From Pseudocercospora fijiensis CIRAD86 (lineage: Eukaryota > Ascomycota > Dothideomycetes > Mycosphaerellales > Mycosphaerellaceae): a stretch of 64,000 nucleotides of DNA. The DNA is taken from contig NW_006921540.1 of NCBI RefSeq assembly GCF_000340215.1, positions 3,673,402 through 3,737,401 on the forward strand. The letters are read 5' to 3'. The notes under the pieces are model-generated. The model had not been told where the DNA came from. It saw only the letters and a program-made list of their open reading frames with translations, and made no database searches. A program made the translations under genes and the position numbers. The first letter of the stretch is position 1. Each line of letters opens with the position of its first letter. Below, piece by piece: positions 35,498 through 47,142 of the stretch.

Positions 35498-36619
35498 CTA
35501 GTTGATCTCAATGAGACCTGGGCCGAACAGAGTATCGGCAGCGACAGCAGGAGCATCAGCGAAAGGACCGGCGGTCTTGGTGACAGCAGAGATGGTGAGA
35601 CCGTTCATGAGGTTCGCAGAGAACGGGAAGTCGGCTTGGAAGGAGACCTTGTCGCCGGAGACCTTGATGTTCTTTGGCTGCTGAACGACGGGGACGTTCT
35701 GCTGGTTAATGTAGATGAGGCTGAAGTCGTGTGGTGCAGTGCCGTTAGCCTTGAAGCCGAAGGAAAGAGTCTGATCCTTGGCCTGGATGTTCTGGGTGTC
35801 GACTGAGAGAGCGCGGAAGATTGGAAGCGGGATGACGTTGCTGTTAGGGCAGGAGCCTGGCACGATGACCATCTGGTTGAGGGCAGAGAAAGCGAATGCT
35901 CCAGCAGAGCGAGTCAGGAATGGGAGCTGGGAGGGAATCTTGCCGCCGAGAACGCGGTAGAAACCATTTTGCTCACCTTCCTGGCCGATGACGGAGCCGA
36001 TGAGAGGTATGAAGCCTGTGTCGCCATCTTGTCCGAAGTTGTTCTGAGCGTCTTGGAGCGTACCAAGGACGACATCGGTGAAAGTGGAAGCGAAGGCGAT
36101 GGCGTCGTCGAAGTTAGACGACGGGAAGACGTACTCGCATGGCTGAATCTGCGTGCGGCCAGCAGCAGCGAGAATGCCGTTAGCTCCGGTAGCGTGAAGC
36201 TCTTCTTGAGCCTGGACAGCGGTGAGGGCGTTGAGGATGATTTGCTTGGCGGCGCCATGGCCGACATCGTAGACACCAGAGGTGATGTTATTGATGAGGG
36301 AGGTGAAGAAGGCGACCTCAAAGAGCTCGTTGAACGCAATCAGCTGGAAGGTGGCGGCGCTTGCATCCTCAATGCTGGATGGAAGTTGGCCATTTGGTAG
36401 AGTTCCGTGAGCCTGCTGCTGGACAGCCTTCAGTGCATCGGGCGAGAGATGGGGAAACCCATTCGAGAGCGGGAACTTGAATGGCTGCTGAGGACCGCTG
36501 TCACTTCCACTACCAGGGCCGTAACCTCCATGGATACCCACCCATCCTCCTCCACTTCCGTATTGTGGCGCCGCAGCAGCAAGGCCTACGAGGCCGGCGA
36601 CAGCGAGCGTGGAAAGCAT
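35498..36619 (-). CDS. Secreted ferritin-like protein, LsdA/Rds1-like
   Basis: A single exon of 373 residues. Residues 1-17 form a signal peptide (hydrophobic, ending AAAA before PQ), followed by a Gly/Ser-rich linker to about residue 45. The core (about 85-330) matches fungal sexual-development protein LsdA and stress-response protein Rds1, which carry a ferritin-like domain. Helix one holds FNELFEVAFF and helix two QEELH, the expected Glu and Glu-x-x-His ligand positions of the fold. N-glycosylation sites (NIT, NGT) fit secretion. LsdA of Aspergillus affects sexual development under salt stress; whether metal is bound here is unknown. It is the first gene after the RIP-mutated Helitron and lies only about 0.5 kb from its tail, yet it has no RIP stops. 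Confidence 0.85.
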   Translation of the reverse strand: MLSTLAVAGLVGLAAAAPQYGSGGGWVGIHGGYGPGSGSDSGPQQPFKFPLSNGFPHLSPDALKAVQQQAHGTLPNGQLPSSIEDASAATFQLIAFNELFEVAFFTSLINNITSGVYDVGHGAAKQIILNALTAVQAQEELHATGANGILAAAGRTQIQPCEYVFPSSNFDDAIAFASTFTDVVLGTLQDAQNNFGQDGDTGFIPLIGSVIGQEGEQNGFYRVLGGKIPSQLPFLTRSAGAFAFSALNQMVIVPGSCPNSNVIPLPIFRALSVDTQNIQAKDQTLSFGFKANGTAPHDFSLIYINQQNVPVVQQPKNIKVSGDKVSFQADFPFSANLMNGLTISAVTKTAGPFADAPAVAADTLFGPGLIEIN

Positions 36620-38294
36620 CGTGATTGGGCGATTGATTGTGTTGAGTGAGTGACTCTAGGAGATGTGAGAACTTCTGCCGCTGATGTAAAAGCAGGAAAT
36701 GCGAATCGACAATGCTGGCAGATTGGCTTGCTTAATGCTGGCTGATGAGGAGAACAGGCATGCTTCATGCTGGGCGACGCGCCCGTCTTATACACATCCT
36801 ACCACTGCCCTGGATCGTCTTTGCGTCACCACAATTGCAAGCCTGACAGCCAAATTTGGGAATGTAACGATCCCGCTTTGGTGCTATGGAGATTTCGTGG
36901 ACAGTGGTCTGGCTGAAATGCGGTCAGAAAATAGCATCTCGCGTTGGTGAGTACACAAGCGCAGTGGTTCCTCACAGACAATATCCTCACCAACGTGAAA
37001 GCCCTCAGAAATAGAGTTTCAGATCTAAACTGACTACGGCTAGAATCTCACTCGACAAGAGCTTGTCTTCAGTAAGCACTGTCATGGCCGAGCTTAACTT
37101 AGCCTGCTTAGCCATCCAGGGCTGAGCAACGTCCTGTGTTTCACGAACCCCACTCGGCACGGGAATGAAAACCGATGCATGACGCTCGTGATGACGCCTA
37201 GAAGAAGTACAGAGGCACAACCACCGATAGGATCTCGGTGAGCTGCTCCGGCAATCTTACCACGTGGGCAGAATAGGTCTTCAGATCCAAAGGCTGAAGC
37301 TTCTCATTCCTAGAAGTATGTATGGCGTCTCAGGGCTATGAAACTTGGGCAACGGCACGAATCAAATACACAACAACATATTGGCACCAACACCTACACA
37401 AGATCGCCATCCTATATGCGCTCGGCTATGCAGACTACGAAGCTTGTTACTCGAGGCATGATTAGTCTTTAGGCGACCAGACAGACAATCCTATATCCAA
37501 AGTCGATCGTCAGGCCAGCAGCCATGCACGGCAATGGGGCGTGGCACATGCTTGCTTGCCAGATGGGGCTACCAAAAGGGGAGATGTCTCAAGGAAAGTT
37601 ATCATGGTGCTGAAACCGTGCATCGCATGACCTAACCAAGCAGCGGTCACGTCCATCTCACTCTAGCCAATGCCTATATAGTGCAAGACGGGACGAGAGA
37701 CGAGAAAGCTTCCCCGAAGCTCAATAAGGTATTGCTACCGAAGCCCACCAACGGCCCAAAAAAAAAACAATAACATCATTCTGTCAAATTTTGTACCAAT
37801 GATCATCGCAGAGGATCCGATCAGAAATTCCATCAAGTCGGCGAAAATCTTCGGTCCGTGCTTGGCCTCCACCGAACGTATCGATACGGCTGAAAATTAT
37901 CGGTACTCCCTCGATGACTGATCACTCACTTAGAATAGCTGGAAATCTTGATGTCCCAAAGGTCAGGCTAGCCGTCAGGAAGTCGGTCTTCGGGTTTACA
38001 AGGTGTTAGGATGGAAGCGGTAGTTGGCTTCCGCAAACAATACCAGCAATAGCGCCGGTGATCGTGATTGCGAAGGTCGCCGAATGTAGTAAGGTATCAC
38101 GGCCATCGTTCAGTCAGATTGTCTTCGCGGTTGTCAAGAATTCTTCAAGAAAGTATCATTTTTTTTGGAACGTAACGTATGACATGGATGCAATTACCGC
38201 ATACTCGACAGCATGAAATCGATAGCGGTCAAGAATTTACGATGTGAATGAAAAGCAAAGCAAAGCAGATACCGACCGCCCTGCCGCTCTTCGC
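36620..38294. other. Intergenic, 1.7 kb, no gene recognised
   Basis: This ordinary unmutated sequence holds the promoter of the LsdA-like gene on its left and the 3' flank of the Cro1-like gene on its right. Short ORFs on both strands (such as 37005-37220) have no recognisable content. A run of A lies near 37758. Confidence 0.55.
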
Positions 38295-40778
38295 TTACTG
38301 CAATTTTTTCAACACCTCCACTCCCAACCCCAACGCCTCCTGATTTTTACTCTTCCTCAAAGCCTCTTTCAGCACATCTCCAGCTTGCACCTCCTTCACC
38401 GCCTTCACGCCCCTCTCACCAATCTCTCCAGGCGCATTGACGATGTTGAGCAGACAGACAAAACCTCTATGCCTCAACTCCTCACTTTCATCAGCACACA
38501 TATCAACCAATCTCTGCACGCCTTTATCTTTATTCAAGATAGCCTCCACAGCAGAGTCCCACTCGGTCAGCATAGCCAACGCGCCACCAGCAGCGCGCCT
38601 AGTCGCAAGATCTTCGACATCAGTTAGTGCCAATAGGACGTGCAACCGACGATTCGCGTCTTTGCTGCCGTCGGCGAGTTTCGCGATTCCTGAGGGAGAA
38701 GCCATGAGATTGCAGACAAGTTCAACCGATGCGCGTTGGACGAGAGTGTTGGAGCTGAAGAGGAGGTCCTCGAGGCGATCGAAGGAAGTTCGGATCATGA
38801 GATCTCGAGCTGTGGGATCGTCCATTGAGGCTAGATTTGTAAGCGCAAGCAGAGCTTCGAATGTGGGTAGGAGGTCGCGTTGTTCGGAGTCTGTGTCGTG
38901 ATTGAGAAGAGGGAGAAGGGCCGAGACGGCTGAGGAAGAAGGGAGATTCGCAGTGAAGACGTGCGAAGGGTTGACGGAGATTAGTAGGCGGGCGAGGGCG
39001 TGTGAAGCGTTGCGTTCGATGAGGGAAGTTTCCGAAGTGGATTTGTCGGTGTTGGCGATTCGCTCTCGGATTTGAAGGAGGAGCTTCACGGAGCCTTGTT
39101 GGACCATTTTCGACCTGTGCTTTTGTTCTCGTGACAAAGACAGCAGAGTTCGGACAACCATTGCGATGTTCGAAGGGGAGCTTGTTTGCTTGCAAGAGGC
39201 CACGAGCGCCGGAACGATATCGGCATCGAGAAGTTTTCTTGCCCGTGCAGTCACGTAGCTGTCGTTATCGAAAGGATCGTCCGGCTGTGGCTTGCTCTGA
39301 TTGGCATACGCTTTTAGCTGCTCGATCTTCTTCTGCTCTGCAGTCTTTGTTGGTCTGTATGTTGTGAGGTTGGAGAATATCGTCAGGCAGCCGAAAGCTG
39401 CGCTTGGCCGGTCCGTGAGGGCGACAACCAGTCGTTTGAGCAAATTGGCATTAGAGGCAATGTCTTCCTTGACCTTCGGCTGTAGCGTGGTATACGCGAG
39501 ACCCTCGATAGCTTGATCCTTGTTGGATTCGTTTACCAATACCAGGTCCGCAAGCTTCTGTGTGACTTCATCTTGAGAGGCAGAATTGATTTTTGCCAAT
39601 ACAAGGGCGGAAAGTGCTTTATGTGTGCCCTCTCGCTCCTCACTGAGATCTCGCAACCAAGGCGAACAGTACCGGTCAATAGCTTCTCTGCAGTTCTTAT
39701 CTACACAAGCCGCGCTCAGGAGCTCGAGAGCTGCTTGCTCTAGCGTCCGACTCTTTCTATATCTCGTCAGTTAGACCATATCGATGTATCGAGCTGGCCA
39801 ACTTGCTCACCTCTGCCCCTGACTCGCTGCTTCGGAGTTCTTCTCGAGGTTCGGCACAAGCTGTTGCACGAATCCGTCCGTCATGAACAATTGTGCGGCG
39901 ACTACAGGAATCATGGGGAATATCGCGGCAGCAGCAGAGAAAGCCATGATGAGATCGTCGTTGGTCTGCTTCGCCACCTTCGTCGCAAGATACTGGCCGA
40001 AGATCTGCTCGCCCTTGTCTCGGGTCACTTCGAGAGCCTTTGCAGTTGCCAGCATGGCTTGCTGCCGAAGAGCTGATGTTGAGCGAATGTCCAGGGAATT
40101 GAAAATAATCTCGAAGGAATCGCTATCAAGGAGAGTCCTGATGTTTTCAGGCGCGATTGCCAGTTGGCGGGCAACAATCTGCATGAAGCGTTCCGGGTAG
40201 TCGATGTCCACATCAATGAGCTCCGCAATACAAAGCCGGAAGATGTCTCTCTGAGCGCGTGCCTGGTCATCTTTCGAAGGCCACAAGGAGTCATCAAATG
40301 GCAGTGCGGCGAATGCCGTCAAGCTCTCTGGACCTCGTTCACAAAGCTGATCGAATAGAGTCGTGATCGGTTCTTGGAATTTGCTCGCCAACACCTTCTT
40401 GGCGTCCACACTGCGGTAGATCAGGGTGCCAGTCAAAGTGTCGAGCAGGTCAGCATTTCTGCTAGGGTGGAGAAGAAGACTGAGAGCTTGCTCAGCATCG
40501 TCCTTCGGGAGGCTCTTGTGTCGTAAAGCCTGCAGCGCTTTCTGACCTTCGCTCTCGGGACCACTTCCCAGGTAGCTTTGCAAGAGATTGAGAAAGTCGC
40601 CAGTCGTCTCTCGCTTCTGCAAAGACAATAGGGCATCTTTGACTCGGGCATTCTCTGGCTCAAGGTGCGATGCTTCTTTCAGCGCTTCGAAGGCCTTTTG
40701 TAGCTCGCCATCACTGGCATGTTGCTGCGATTTCGAAACGAGCTCTAAGACTCTTGCTTGGCTAGACCCTGAAGACAT
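38295..40778 (-). CDS. UNC-45/Cro1/She4-type myosin chaperone
   Basis: Two exons, complement(38295-39756, 39811-40778), give 809 residues. The 54-nt intron (39757-39810) has donor GTGAGC, branch CTAAC and acceptor ATATAG, and splicing keeps the frame. The N-terminus (about residues 8-55) is TPR-like, and the remainder is helical armadillo-type repeats typical of the UNC-45/Cro1/She4 central domain. Relatives (Podospora Cro1, budding yeast She4, fission yeast Rng3) fold and stabilise myosin motor heads and are needed for actin organisation and septation. The length fits fungal members. It is in the same orientation as the P450 upstream, about 310 bp away, and is probably expressed separately. 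Confidence 0.85.
39757..39810 (-). other. Intron of the Cro1-like gene
   Basis: Donor GTGAGC, branch CTAAC and acceptor TAG, 54 nt. It joins AG and A to give Arg and keeps the downstream frame open. Confidence 0.9.
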
Positions 40779-41089
40779 GGTCTGCCATGATACTCAAAAC
40801 GGGAAAGCTCACGGAACGTGAAGTGAATGTTTGAGAAAGTTACGCTTCAGGCAGAGCAATGATGGTGGCGAGCTCGAGCCATTTGGTGCTCCGCGACTGC
40901 CAGGATTCCGCTGCCAAGGCTCTTGGCGCGGAGGCAACATTCACGAGCGCCATCAATTCTGCTTCCACTTCTCTCTCTACAATCACCATGAAAGACTGCC
41001 AGGTGAAGTCACAATTCGAAAATCTGTCTTCATGGAGGTCATCGCCGCTTATTTTGGCAAGGAAGAAGCTCTATAGCGAATTTGAAAAT
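40779..41089. other. Intergenic between the Cro1-like and P450 genes
   Basis: This 311-bp stretch holds the Cro1-like promoter and the 3' flank of the P450. I see no gene. Confidence 0.6.
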
Positions 41090-42595
41090 CTACCTTCTCT
41101 CTCTAACACTCATACCAAGCTTCTCAGGCATGATAAACAGCCAATTCCTCGTCCGCCATTCACATTCACCCAACAGCTGAAACTCAAACCTCCTCAAAAG
41201 CTCCGGTACAGCCTTCGTGATCTCGAGCAAAGCGACATTCCTCCCAACACAGCTTCTCCTTCCCACCCCGAAAGCCATAAAATACTTCTCCATCTCAGCC
41301 TTGACATTCTGTTCCAACCACCTTTCAGGCCTGAAGACATTCGCATCTGCTCCAAAGACCTCGTGATTTCGATGCGCCACGTACGGATTTACGCCAACGA
41401 TTTCATCTGCGGGAAAGAAGTGGCCTGCGATATGCGCTCCACCCCGAGGGACGACGCGTGGAAGTGTGATGCCGACTGCTGGGTGAATACGAAGCGTTTC
41501 TTTGACGACAGCTTGTAGATACGGAAGGCTTTGGGCTTGTTTGAACGTAATCGGTGAAGACATCTTGCCGTTGGACTCGCTCTCTTCGAGCTCTTGGCGG
41601 AGTTTGGCGAGGACAGTGGGGTTCTTGTGGGTATGGTAGAGAAGGGCACTCAGCGTGATCGAAGTTGTGTCGGAGCCTGCATTGATGTTTGCGCCGAGAC
41701 CATTCATGACATCGCCGATATTGAAACGAGATGGGTCTTTGAGATGCTGTTCCATGTACTTCGTGAGGAAATCTTTGGGTCTGCCGTCGTCGGCCTCCTG
41801 GCTGAGTGATCCCTGATCAACATCGTCCAAGTGCTGTCGGCGCTCTCTGAGTAGGCCGCCTGCAAAGTCCTGCATGAAAGTCTGGCCACTCTGGTTGAGT
41901 ATCCCAACTTTCGAGAGCCAAGCTTTGACGTGAAACATTGAAGCATACACCTCATGGAAGATTCCAAAGATTGTAGCATAGAATGCATTTCCATGCACTG
42001 TCTTGATGAGCCCATGCACATCATCGCCCGCGTCCAAAAATCCAAAGCGTTTAGAGAAAGTGATGGCACCGATAACATCGAAAGCAAAGCAATGCAACCA
42101 CCAAGCCATGTCAACAGCATCTTTCTGCTCGACTAGTCTCTGCCCAAGCAGTTCAATGCAATCATCGACATACTTCTCATAGGAGACCATAGCGCTCATT
42201 GTATAGGCGTAATTGTACTTCTTCCGATCCTGATCATGTCGCGCTGGATCTCTCTGGCTGAACAGGTTAGGGTGTCCTGGTCTTTCGGAAGCGGCGTAGA
42301 AATCTGCTTTTCGGAATTGGGAGCCACGGCCATAGATGATCTTCACTGCCTCTGGATCATCGATGCTGTATTCGTGGGGAGCAACACGGACGACTTTCCC
42401 GTGTCTTTTGTGCAACTCTACGAGATCCTGCTCAATGTGTCCGTAATAGGCGTGTGTGGCGTACCAGAAGCGAGTGAAGCAGGCCAAGAAAGGACCCGGG
42501 ATGGAGCGTAGCGGAGCGAAGCAGTAAGCTCGCGTCAGGCGACTGAAAATCCAGACCAGTAGCCCGAAAATAAGATATGGTGTCCCGGACCCCAT
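41090..42595 (-). CDS. Cytochrome P450 monooxygenase
   Basis: A single exon of 501 residues, full length for a fungal microsomal P450. Residues 5-25 form the N-terminal membrane anchor, followed by the proline hinge (SIPGP, 31-35). Oxygen-binding I-helix AGSDTT is at 306-311, ExxR (ETLR) at 366-369, PERF-type FRPERW at 421-426, and the heme-binding FGVGRRSCVG at 443-452 with Cys450 as the axial ligand. All key residues are intact. The overall sequence resembles the pisatin-demethylase/benzoate-hydroxylase type of ascomycete P450s, but the substrate cannot be told. No secondary-metabolite backbone gene is nearby, so a cluster role is not supported. It would act on the ER with a P450 reductase. 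Confidence 0.93.
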   Translation of the reverse strand: MGSGTPYLIFGLLVWIFSRLTRAYCFAPLRSIPGPFLACFTRFWYATHAYYGHIEQDLVELHKRHGKVVRVAPHEYSIDDPEAVKIIYGRGSQFRKADFYAASERPGHPNLFSQRDPARHDQDRKKYNYAYTMSAMVSYEKYVDDCIELLGQRLVEQKDAVDMAWWLHCFAFDVIGAITFSKRFGFLDAGDDVHGLIKTVHGNAFYATIFGIFHEVYASMFHVKAWLSKVGILNQSGQTFMQDFAGGLLRERRQHLDDVDQGSLSQEADDGRPKDFLTKYMEQHLKDPSRFNIGDVMNGLGANINAGSDTTSITLSALLYHTHKNPTVLAKLRQELEESESNGKMSSPITFKQAQSLPYLQAVVKETLRIHPAVGITLPRVVPRGGAHIAGHFFPADEIVGVNPYVAHRNHEVFGADANVFRPERWLEQNVKAEMEKYFMAFGVGRRSCVGRNVALLEITKAVPELLRRFEFQLLGECEWRTRNWLFIMPEKLGMSVRERR

Positions 42596-43625
42596 GTTGG
42601 TGCTGTGCTTTGGCGGTTCTGTGATCTGAATCTAGTGCCACCATTGTTAGCAGCGCCGACCTTAGCTTTTATCTTCAGCAAAAGTGTTCCCCGGGGAATT
42701 GTGCTCCGAGAATTCCAAGTTCAGCCCCAACACCGCATTTCTGGATGAGGTACCGATCGTAGGTAGAGCTGAGATGAAGTCTTGGCAGTTGATGCTGTAC
42801 AACGAGAACCGGGCTTTGTCGGGCTTTCGGGTCCTGTGCAGTATTCTATGTGAGCAGGGCCCGAGCATGAGCGAGGGCAAGATCTACACGAGCAGTGCAG
42901 TTGGACTGTTTGGACTTCCTTTCGAAAAGGGAAAGAAAGCACCCAATGCTTAGTCCTCATCACAGTTCGACATGGATTTGCCGAATGCTGGAGTTCACCA
43001 TAGAACACTAGGGGTGCACCCATGACTACCGGAGTCAAAGTGAGACTGCATATACGTCGCAGACACCCAAGACGTGGGTATAGCATGGCCTGCGGCCGGG
43101 CTTGTAGTATCATCTCGCCAGGTGTACTTCAGTCACTCTCGGACTGAGAAGTTGCAGCCTTGTTCCAGCTAACCGCCATATTCGCTTCAGAGTTTCTTTC
43201 TCCCTCATACAGCCTTGATCTATTCTGCATCGAATGATTGCCCACTGCTCGGTCACGGTTTGGCGAATGTGCTTGCTTGACCTGGTCCAAGGATGCCGTA
43301 TTAAGTAAAGACCATGGACTCGGAAGTATCGACGTGGATGGTATCGGCTGGGATAGTTTCGCACATTCAGTGAGTTCGCCTGTTATATGTACTGCTTCGT
43401 CCTCTCCTTGCAAAATGAGTGTGCTGCCAGTCATCGGCGTGGAGGAACAACATTGGCAGATCTGCCAAGACCTGAGTCATCTCCACGACTTCACTCCCTC
43501 GCCGTCGTGAACGAAGCACATTGATACCCAGCCCATAGTCGTCTTCGGAGCACAGATTCGGTCTGAGCATATACCATAGACTTCGACCCTATCTCATTTC
43601 GAATGACATCTCAACAGAAGACGCG
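42596..43625. other. Intergenic, divergent promoter region
   Basis: One kilobase separates the divergent P450 (-) and F-box-like (+) genes. Several ORFs of 70-130 codons overlap on both strands; none has recognisable content or consistent codon use. Confidence 0.5.
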
Positions 43626-44240
43626 ATGAACATGAATGAAGAACCATCGCCAACCGCGACTCTGCTTTCCTTGCCAGCTGAGCTTTGCATGAACATATAC
43701 GCGACTGTCTACGAGGCAGATCAACGAGGGCAAAGAATCGATCTGCTCAATGCCGTTCCGCCATCTAGAGATTTGCTGCTCACCTGCAAACTTATAAACC
43801 GCGAAGCCCATGCGCTCTACAAAGAGAGCTTCCGCAACTTCTGGTCTCAGCCTCGCTTTTTCCTTGATTGCAGGAAAATGTCGGCAACTGAGGCTCAAAA
43901 CCATCTGCCATTGATTGGAGAGGACGATATCAACCGCATCACCAGGTTTATTATATATGACAAAACGCTGAGCGGATACCAGGTCTATGGACTTGTCGAC
44001 CATCGAGGAGGATGGCGCATTGGATGGCGTAGGGGCGACATGACCTTTCGTCGATACAGGCCATGGCTGACGCGCAAGTCTCCGAGCGAGCCTTCCGTGT
44101 TAGACCCAACAAGAGCAGCGTACGATACATACTCGGACGAGGAAGAGCTGAAGGATGCGTACGAGAAATGCAGCAGGAATCCTCCATCTCTCAAGGTCCA
44201 GATACTAGACCTTCTTGGCATTACTACCACAACTCATTGA
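43626..44240 (+). CDS. F-box-like / 2EXR-type hypothetical protein
   Basis: A single exon of 204 residues; an alternative in-frame start lies two codons downstream. Residues 14-70 have the pattern common in fungal F-box-like families: LLSLPAELCMNIY, then PPSRDLLLTCKLINREA, then an aromatic-rich YKESFRNFW. In other fungi such proteins may be substrate adaptors of SCF ubiquitin ligases, but many are of unknown role and the Skp1-binding part is not certain here. The C-terminal half has no recognised motif; an acidic EEELKD segment lies at about 172-178. The family is expanded and variable in Dothideomycetes, and another F-box-like gene lies at 63337. Confidence 0.65.
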   Translation: MNMNEEPSPTATLLSLPAELCMNIYATVYEADQRGQRIDLLNAVPPSRDLLLTCKLINREAHALYKESFRNFWSQPRFFLDCRKMSATEAQNHLPLIGEDDINRITRFIIYDKTLSGYQVYGLVDHRGGWRIGWRRGDMTFRRYRPWLTRKSPSEPSVLDPTRAAYDTYSDEEELKDAYEKCSRNPPSLKVQILDLLGITTTTH

Positions 44241-44620
44241 GAGGCTTTGCGACCGACGGGCTACGATTGCTGCGGTGGTGATTGTCTTACCATACTTACG
44301 ATGGCCTAGGCAGCATTTGCGATCATTGTTGACCGCTATCGCTCTTCAATGTGCCGCAATACATGGAGTCATTCGAGTCTCCGTCGAAAGGCTGAAAATA
44401 GATGCTGGATACGGAATTTGTTTCAGGTGAACCAAAGCATGTCTTGATGTACTCAAATAAGTCGAGCTTTGTTTCCTACCACAATCGGCGTCGTTGTGAT
44501 TTGAGACATAAGTCTCGCTTTGCATGTCAACATAATATTTAGCGAGGAGAGCCTACGGGGGTTTCCATGCTGCTAAACAGGTGGAGTTGCAGCCCGGTCT
44601 CATAACACTGTCCATCAAAC
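44241..44620. other. Intergenic, no feature seen
   Basis: This 380-bp stretch lies between the F-box-like gene and the first BTB gene. I see no gene. Confidence 0.55.
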
Positions 44621-45444
44621 ATGGCATTACAAGACGAGTACCCAGAAATCCCAGAACTCATCGAGTAAGAGCCAGGATCCCATTCCCTCCGAGTCGTAAT
44701 CTACTGACATACTTCCTGATCTCTGCAGGCCGACCGTCTGATCAATATAACTATTGCTCAAGACACGACCCCGATCCGCGTCCAACAGGTGCTTCTCGAA
44801 GCAGCGTCTCCGTGGTTCGAGAAAGCTCTGCAACGTGACGCATTCCTCGAAGGCAAAGAAGGCAAGCTGGACTTTCCAGATGACGACAGAGAAGCCTGGG
44901 AATGTGCCATATACTGGATGATAAACCGCGAGGCGGTCTTCGACCCGCCCAACGGTGGTGCACTCGTGCTGCTGGTGAAGTGCTGGGCTCTAGGAGAAAA
45001 GGTTACTCTGCATGCATGCGATTATTATACACTCGCTAACCACAGTATCGATTGCAGTACGACATCAAACAGTTCCAGGACGAGTGCATGCTGACTCTGA
45101 TCCACTACTTCGAGGACTCAGCTTTATCGCCAGAGACTCACGATTTGGACCAAATCTTCGAACTCATTCGGCCTGGATCGAAGCTTGCGAGACTGTTTGC
45201 AGAAGAGCTCATCCACATAATCTTTAGAGATAGACCTCCTGCAATGAAATGGGAGCAACTGACGGCTCTCAGCAATATCGGAAACTTGTGGTCGGCTATT
45301 GGCGAAGCCCAGGGAAAACTGATTAGCAATTCAGCCTGGCATTTCGGATATCGTCTTGACAAGGCGTCAAATAGCCCTCATTGGACTGAGTACATGGTTG
45401 GAGATATCGTGAGTCAGGCGATCGAGAGAGCCGAGAAGAAATGA
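44621..45444 (+). CDS. BTB/POZ domain protein A (first-exon phase unresolved)
   Basis: Likely exons are 44621-44664, 44729-45001 and 45058-45444. The second intron (56 nt) has donor GTTACT, branch CTAAC and acceptor TTGCAG, and splices in phase to give ...WALGEK-YDIKQFQDE..., matching the paralogue at 45747. The first intron looks real (donor GTAAGA, branch CTGAC, acceptor CTGCAG), but exon 1 is 44 nt, so joining it to exon 2 gives a stop after four codons. Exon 2 begins ADRLINITIAQD, the start of a BTB fold, with LLEAASPWFEKAL following. BTB proteins are protein-interaction or Cul3-adaptor modules; the role here is unknown. The mismatch may be a frameshift, an assembly error or an unseen upstream exon. 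Confidence 0.65.
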
Positions 45445-45746
45445 GAAGAGCAATGACGTTAATGCGCGAGAGGAGCTGCGAGTGCGTTGGCAAAGTTGTA
45501 CTTCATTTGGCTGTATGAATGTGTAGAAAGAGCTTCCTGTCGCTTACTTTCACATGCTTAGCGCGGGAACTCGCGCCTGCCAAATCTCAAATTGAGTTTC
45601 GGTCCGAAACGGCTCTCATCGGCGACTACTGCTGATCACTCTGATTGCAATTCTTTTGCAGCGAAGCGCAATTTTCTACGTCCACACCATCCATTACAGA
45701 ACATCGCGAGAAGACGCACACGAAGGAGCACTCAGCGCGCTGTACA
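45445..45746. other. Intergenic between the BTB paralogues
   Basis: About 300 bp holding the promoter of the second BTB gene. I see no gene. Confidence 0.55.
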
Positions 45747-46553
45747 ATGGCCGAGGCAGCCGCCGCGCTTGGAAGGTGCGTCAAGCCATAACAGCCGTGT
45801 TCAGCAAGAGTGCTAACAGCGAAAAGCCAGCTGAAGTCCGACCGCTTCATCAAACTTTTCCTCGGCAAGAACAATGATGAGCTGTATCTGGTTCCCGAGA
45901 GCCGTCTGAAACAGACTTCGGAATACTTCGCCAACGCCATCAAGCACGAGAGCTGGGGCCCAGACAACATCGGGAAGCTTCATTTCCCTGACGACGGCAA
46001 GGACGCATTCGAGCTCTTGATACACTTCATCGTGAATGGGTCGATGCCAGTATTCAACCTGTATAAGAGCCGGGACGAGAACTCCGCACTGCAGAAGACC
46101 TTGATTGATTCCTGGGTGATGGCTGACAAGTACCTGATCCACGACTTCCAGGATCAGGTAATGCTCAAACTGCTTGAGACTGTTGATTTCTTCCCGTCTG
46201 ACTGGGAAGTTGTTCGACACGCGTTCGAAACGGGAAGTGAAGGGTCGAAGATATGGACGCTGTTCGCTGAGGAGGCTGTGTTCATGACCTATTACGGCAT
46301 GCCTCGCAAAATACAGACACCTGATGAGATTCGGAAACTGGAACGAGCTATCAGTGGGATCCCAGGGGCCTTGTGCCACTTCATCGAGACCAGAGAGAGC
46401 TCTAGGCTTCCGAGCTTGAGGGGGCGACTTGGCCAGCCAAAGGATATCGTGCCCTTTTTGCATGGTTCATTTGCGCCAGGCTCTAAGGCTAGATTTTATA
46501 CCGAGGTTTTGCAAGCTGCCAGAGCCAAGATGCTTCTGGTAGACAAGGAGTGA
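45747..46553 (+). CDS. BTB/POZ domain protein B
   Basis: My model is join(45747-45775, 45827-46553), 251 residues, with a 51-nt intron (donor GTGCGT, branch CTAAC, acceptor AAAAG) that keeps the frame. The more CAG-like acceptor at 45830 would create a stop, so the AAAAG site is preferred though less canonical. The BTB fold spans about residues 10-110 (FIKLFLGKNNDELYLVPESRL, then FPDDGKDAFELLIHFIVNG). A helical part after it starts with SWVMADKYLIHDFQDQVMLKLLE, alignable with the equivalent part of protein A. The two genes are therefore tandem paralogues. The function is unknown; BTB-only fungal proteins may be adaptors for Cul3 or for transcription factors. Confidence 0.75.
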
Positions 46554-47142
46554 GAACACCTACTAAGGATACGTAATCATGCAGTCCCAAGGCCGCGAGA
46601 ATTCGGTTCGATAAGGGTGCATGCAGGGCGAGCATTTGATCTTGTCACGAGCGGCAAGTCGCAGACTTTCTACAAGGCAAGAGTCAGGGCACAACCTCTC
46701 ACATACTCCCCATCATTCTGATGTCATCCATTCGAGGTGCACAGGATCCCACTCATCACGCGCCTAATCATCGCAGCTGGATCTGACATATCATGTGCAG
46801 AGTAGCTTCCGCATGGGACCATGCCTCGAAGCTATCAGGGCGTACAAAAGCGCATCCGGCAGCTGAAATATCATGTTTGTTGTAAAAGGTTATTTCCAAC
46901 TTCCCCGAGACGAAATGCAGCAATCGCGGGAAGACCAGCGTCAGAGATCGTTGCGAAATCTGCGCCTGGCCTCGAAATCAGACATCAAAACGAATCACCA
47001 ACCCAGCAGATCCGCGGCCAAAGGCTCTGCATTGCTCGAAAGTCATCACCACATCGAAAACAACAACCGAAGCCGATTTTTTTTCAGCTGCGTTCTTCAT
47101 TTCTCATCACAGTCTTCGACGAGCTGTCAACTTCCACCTCCC
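46554..47142. other. Intergenic, 0.6 kb, no feature seen
   Basis: This stretch lies between the convergent BTB protein B (+) and cyclase (-) genes. Short overlapping ORFs such as 46873-47487 extend into the cyclase gene and have no recognisable content. Confidence 0.5.
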
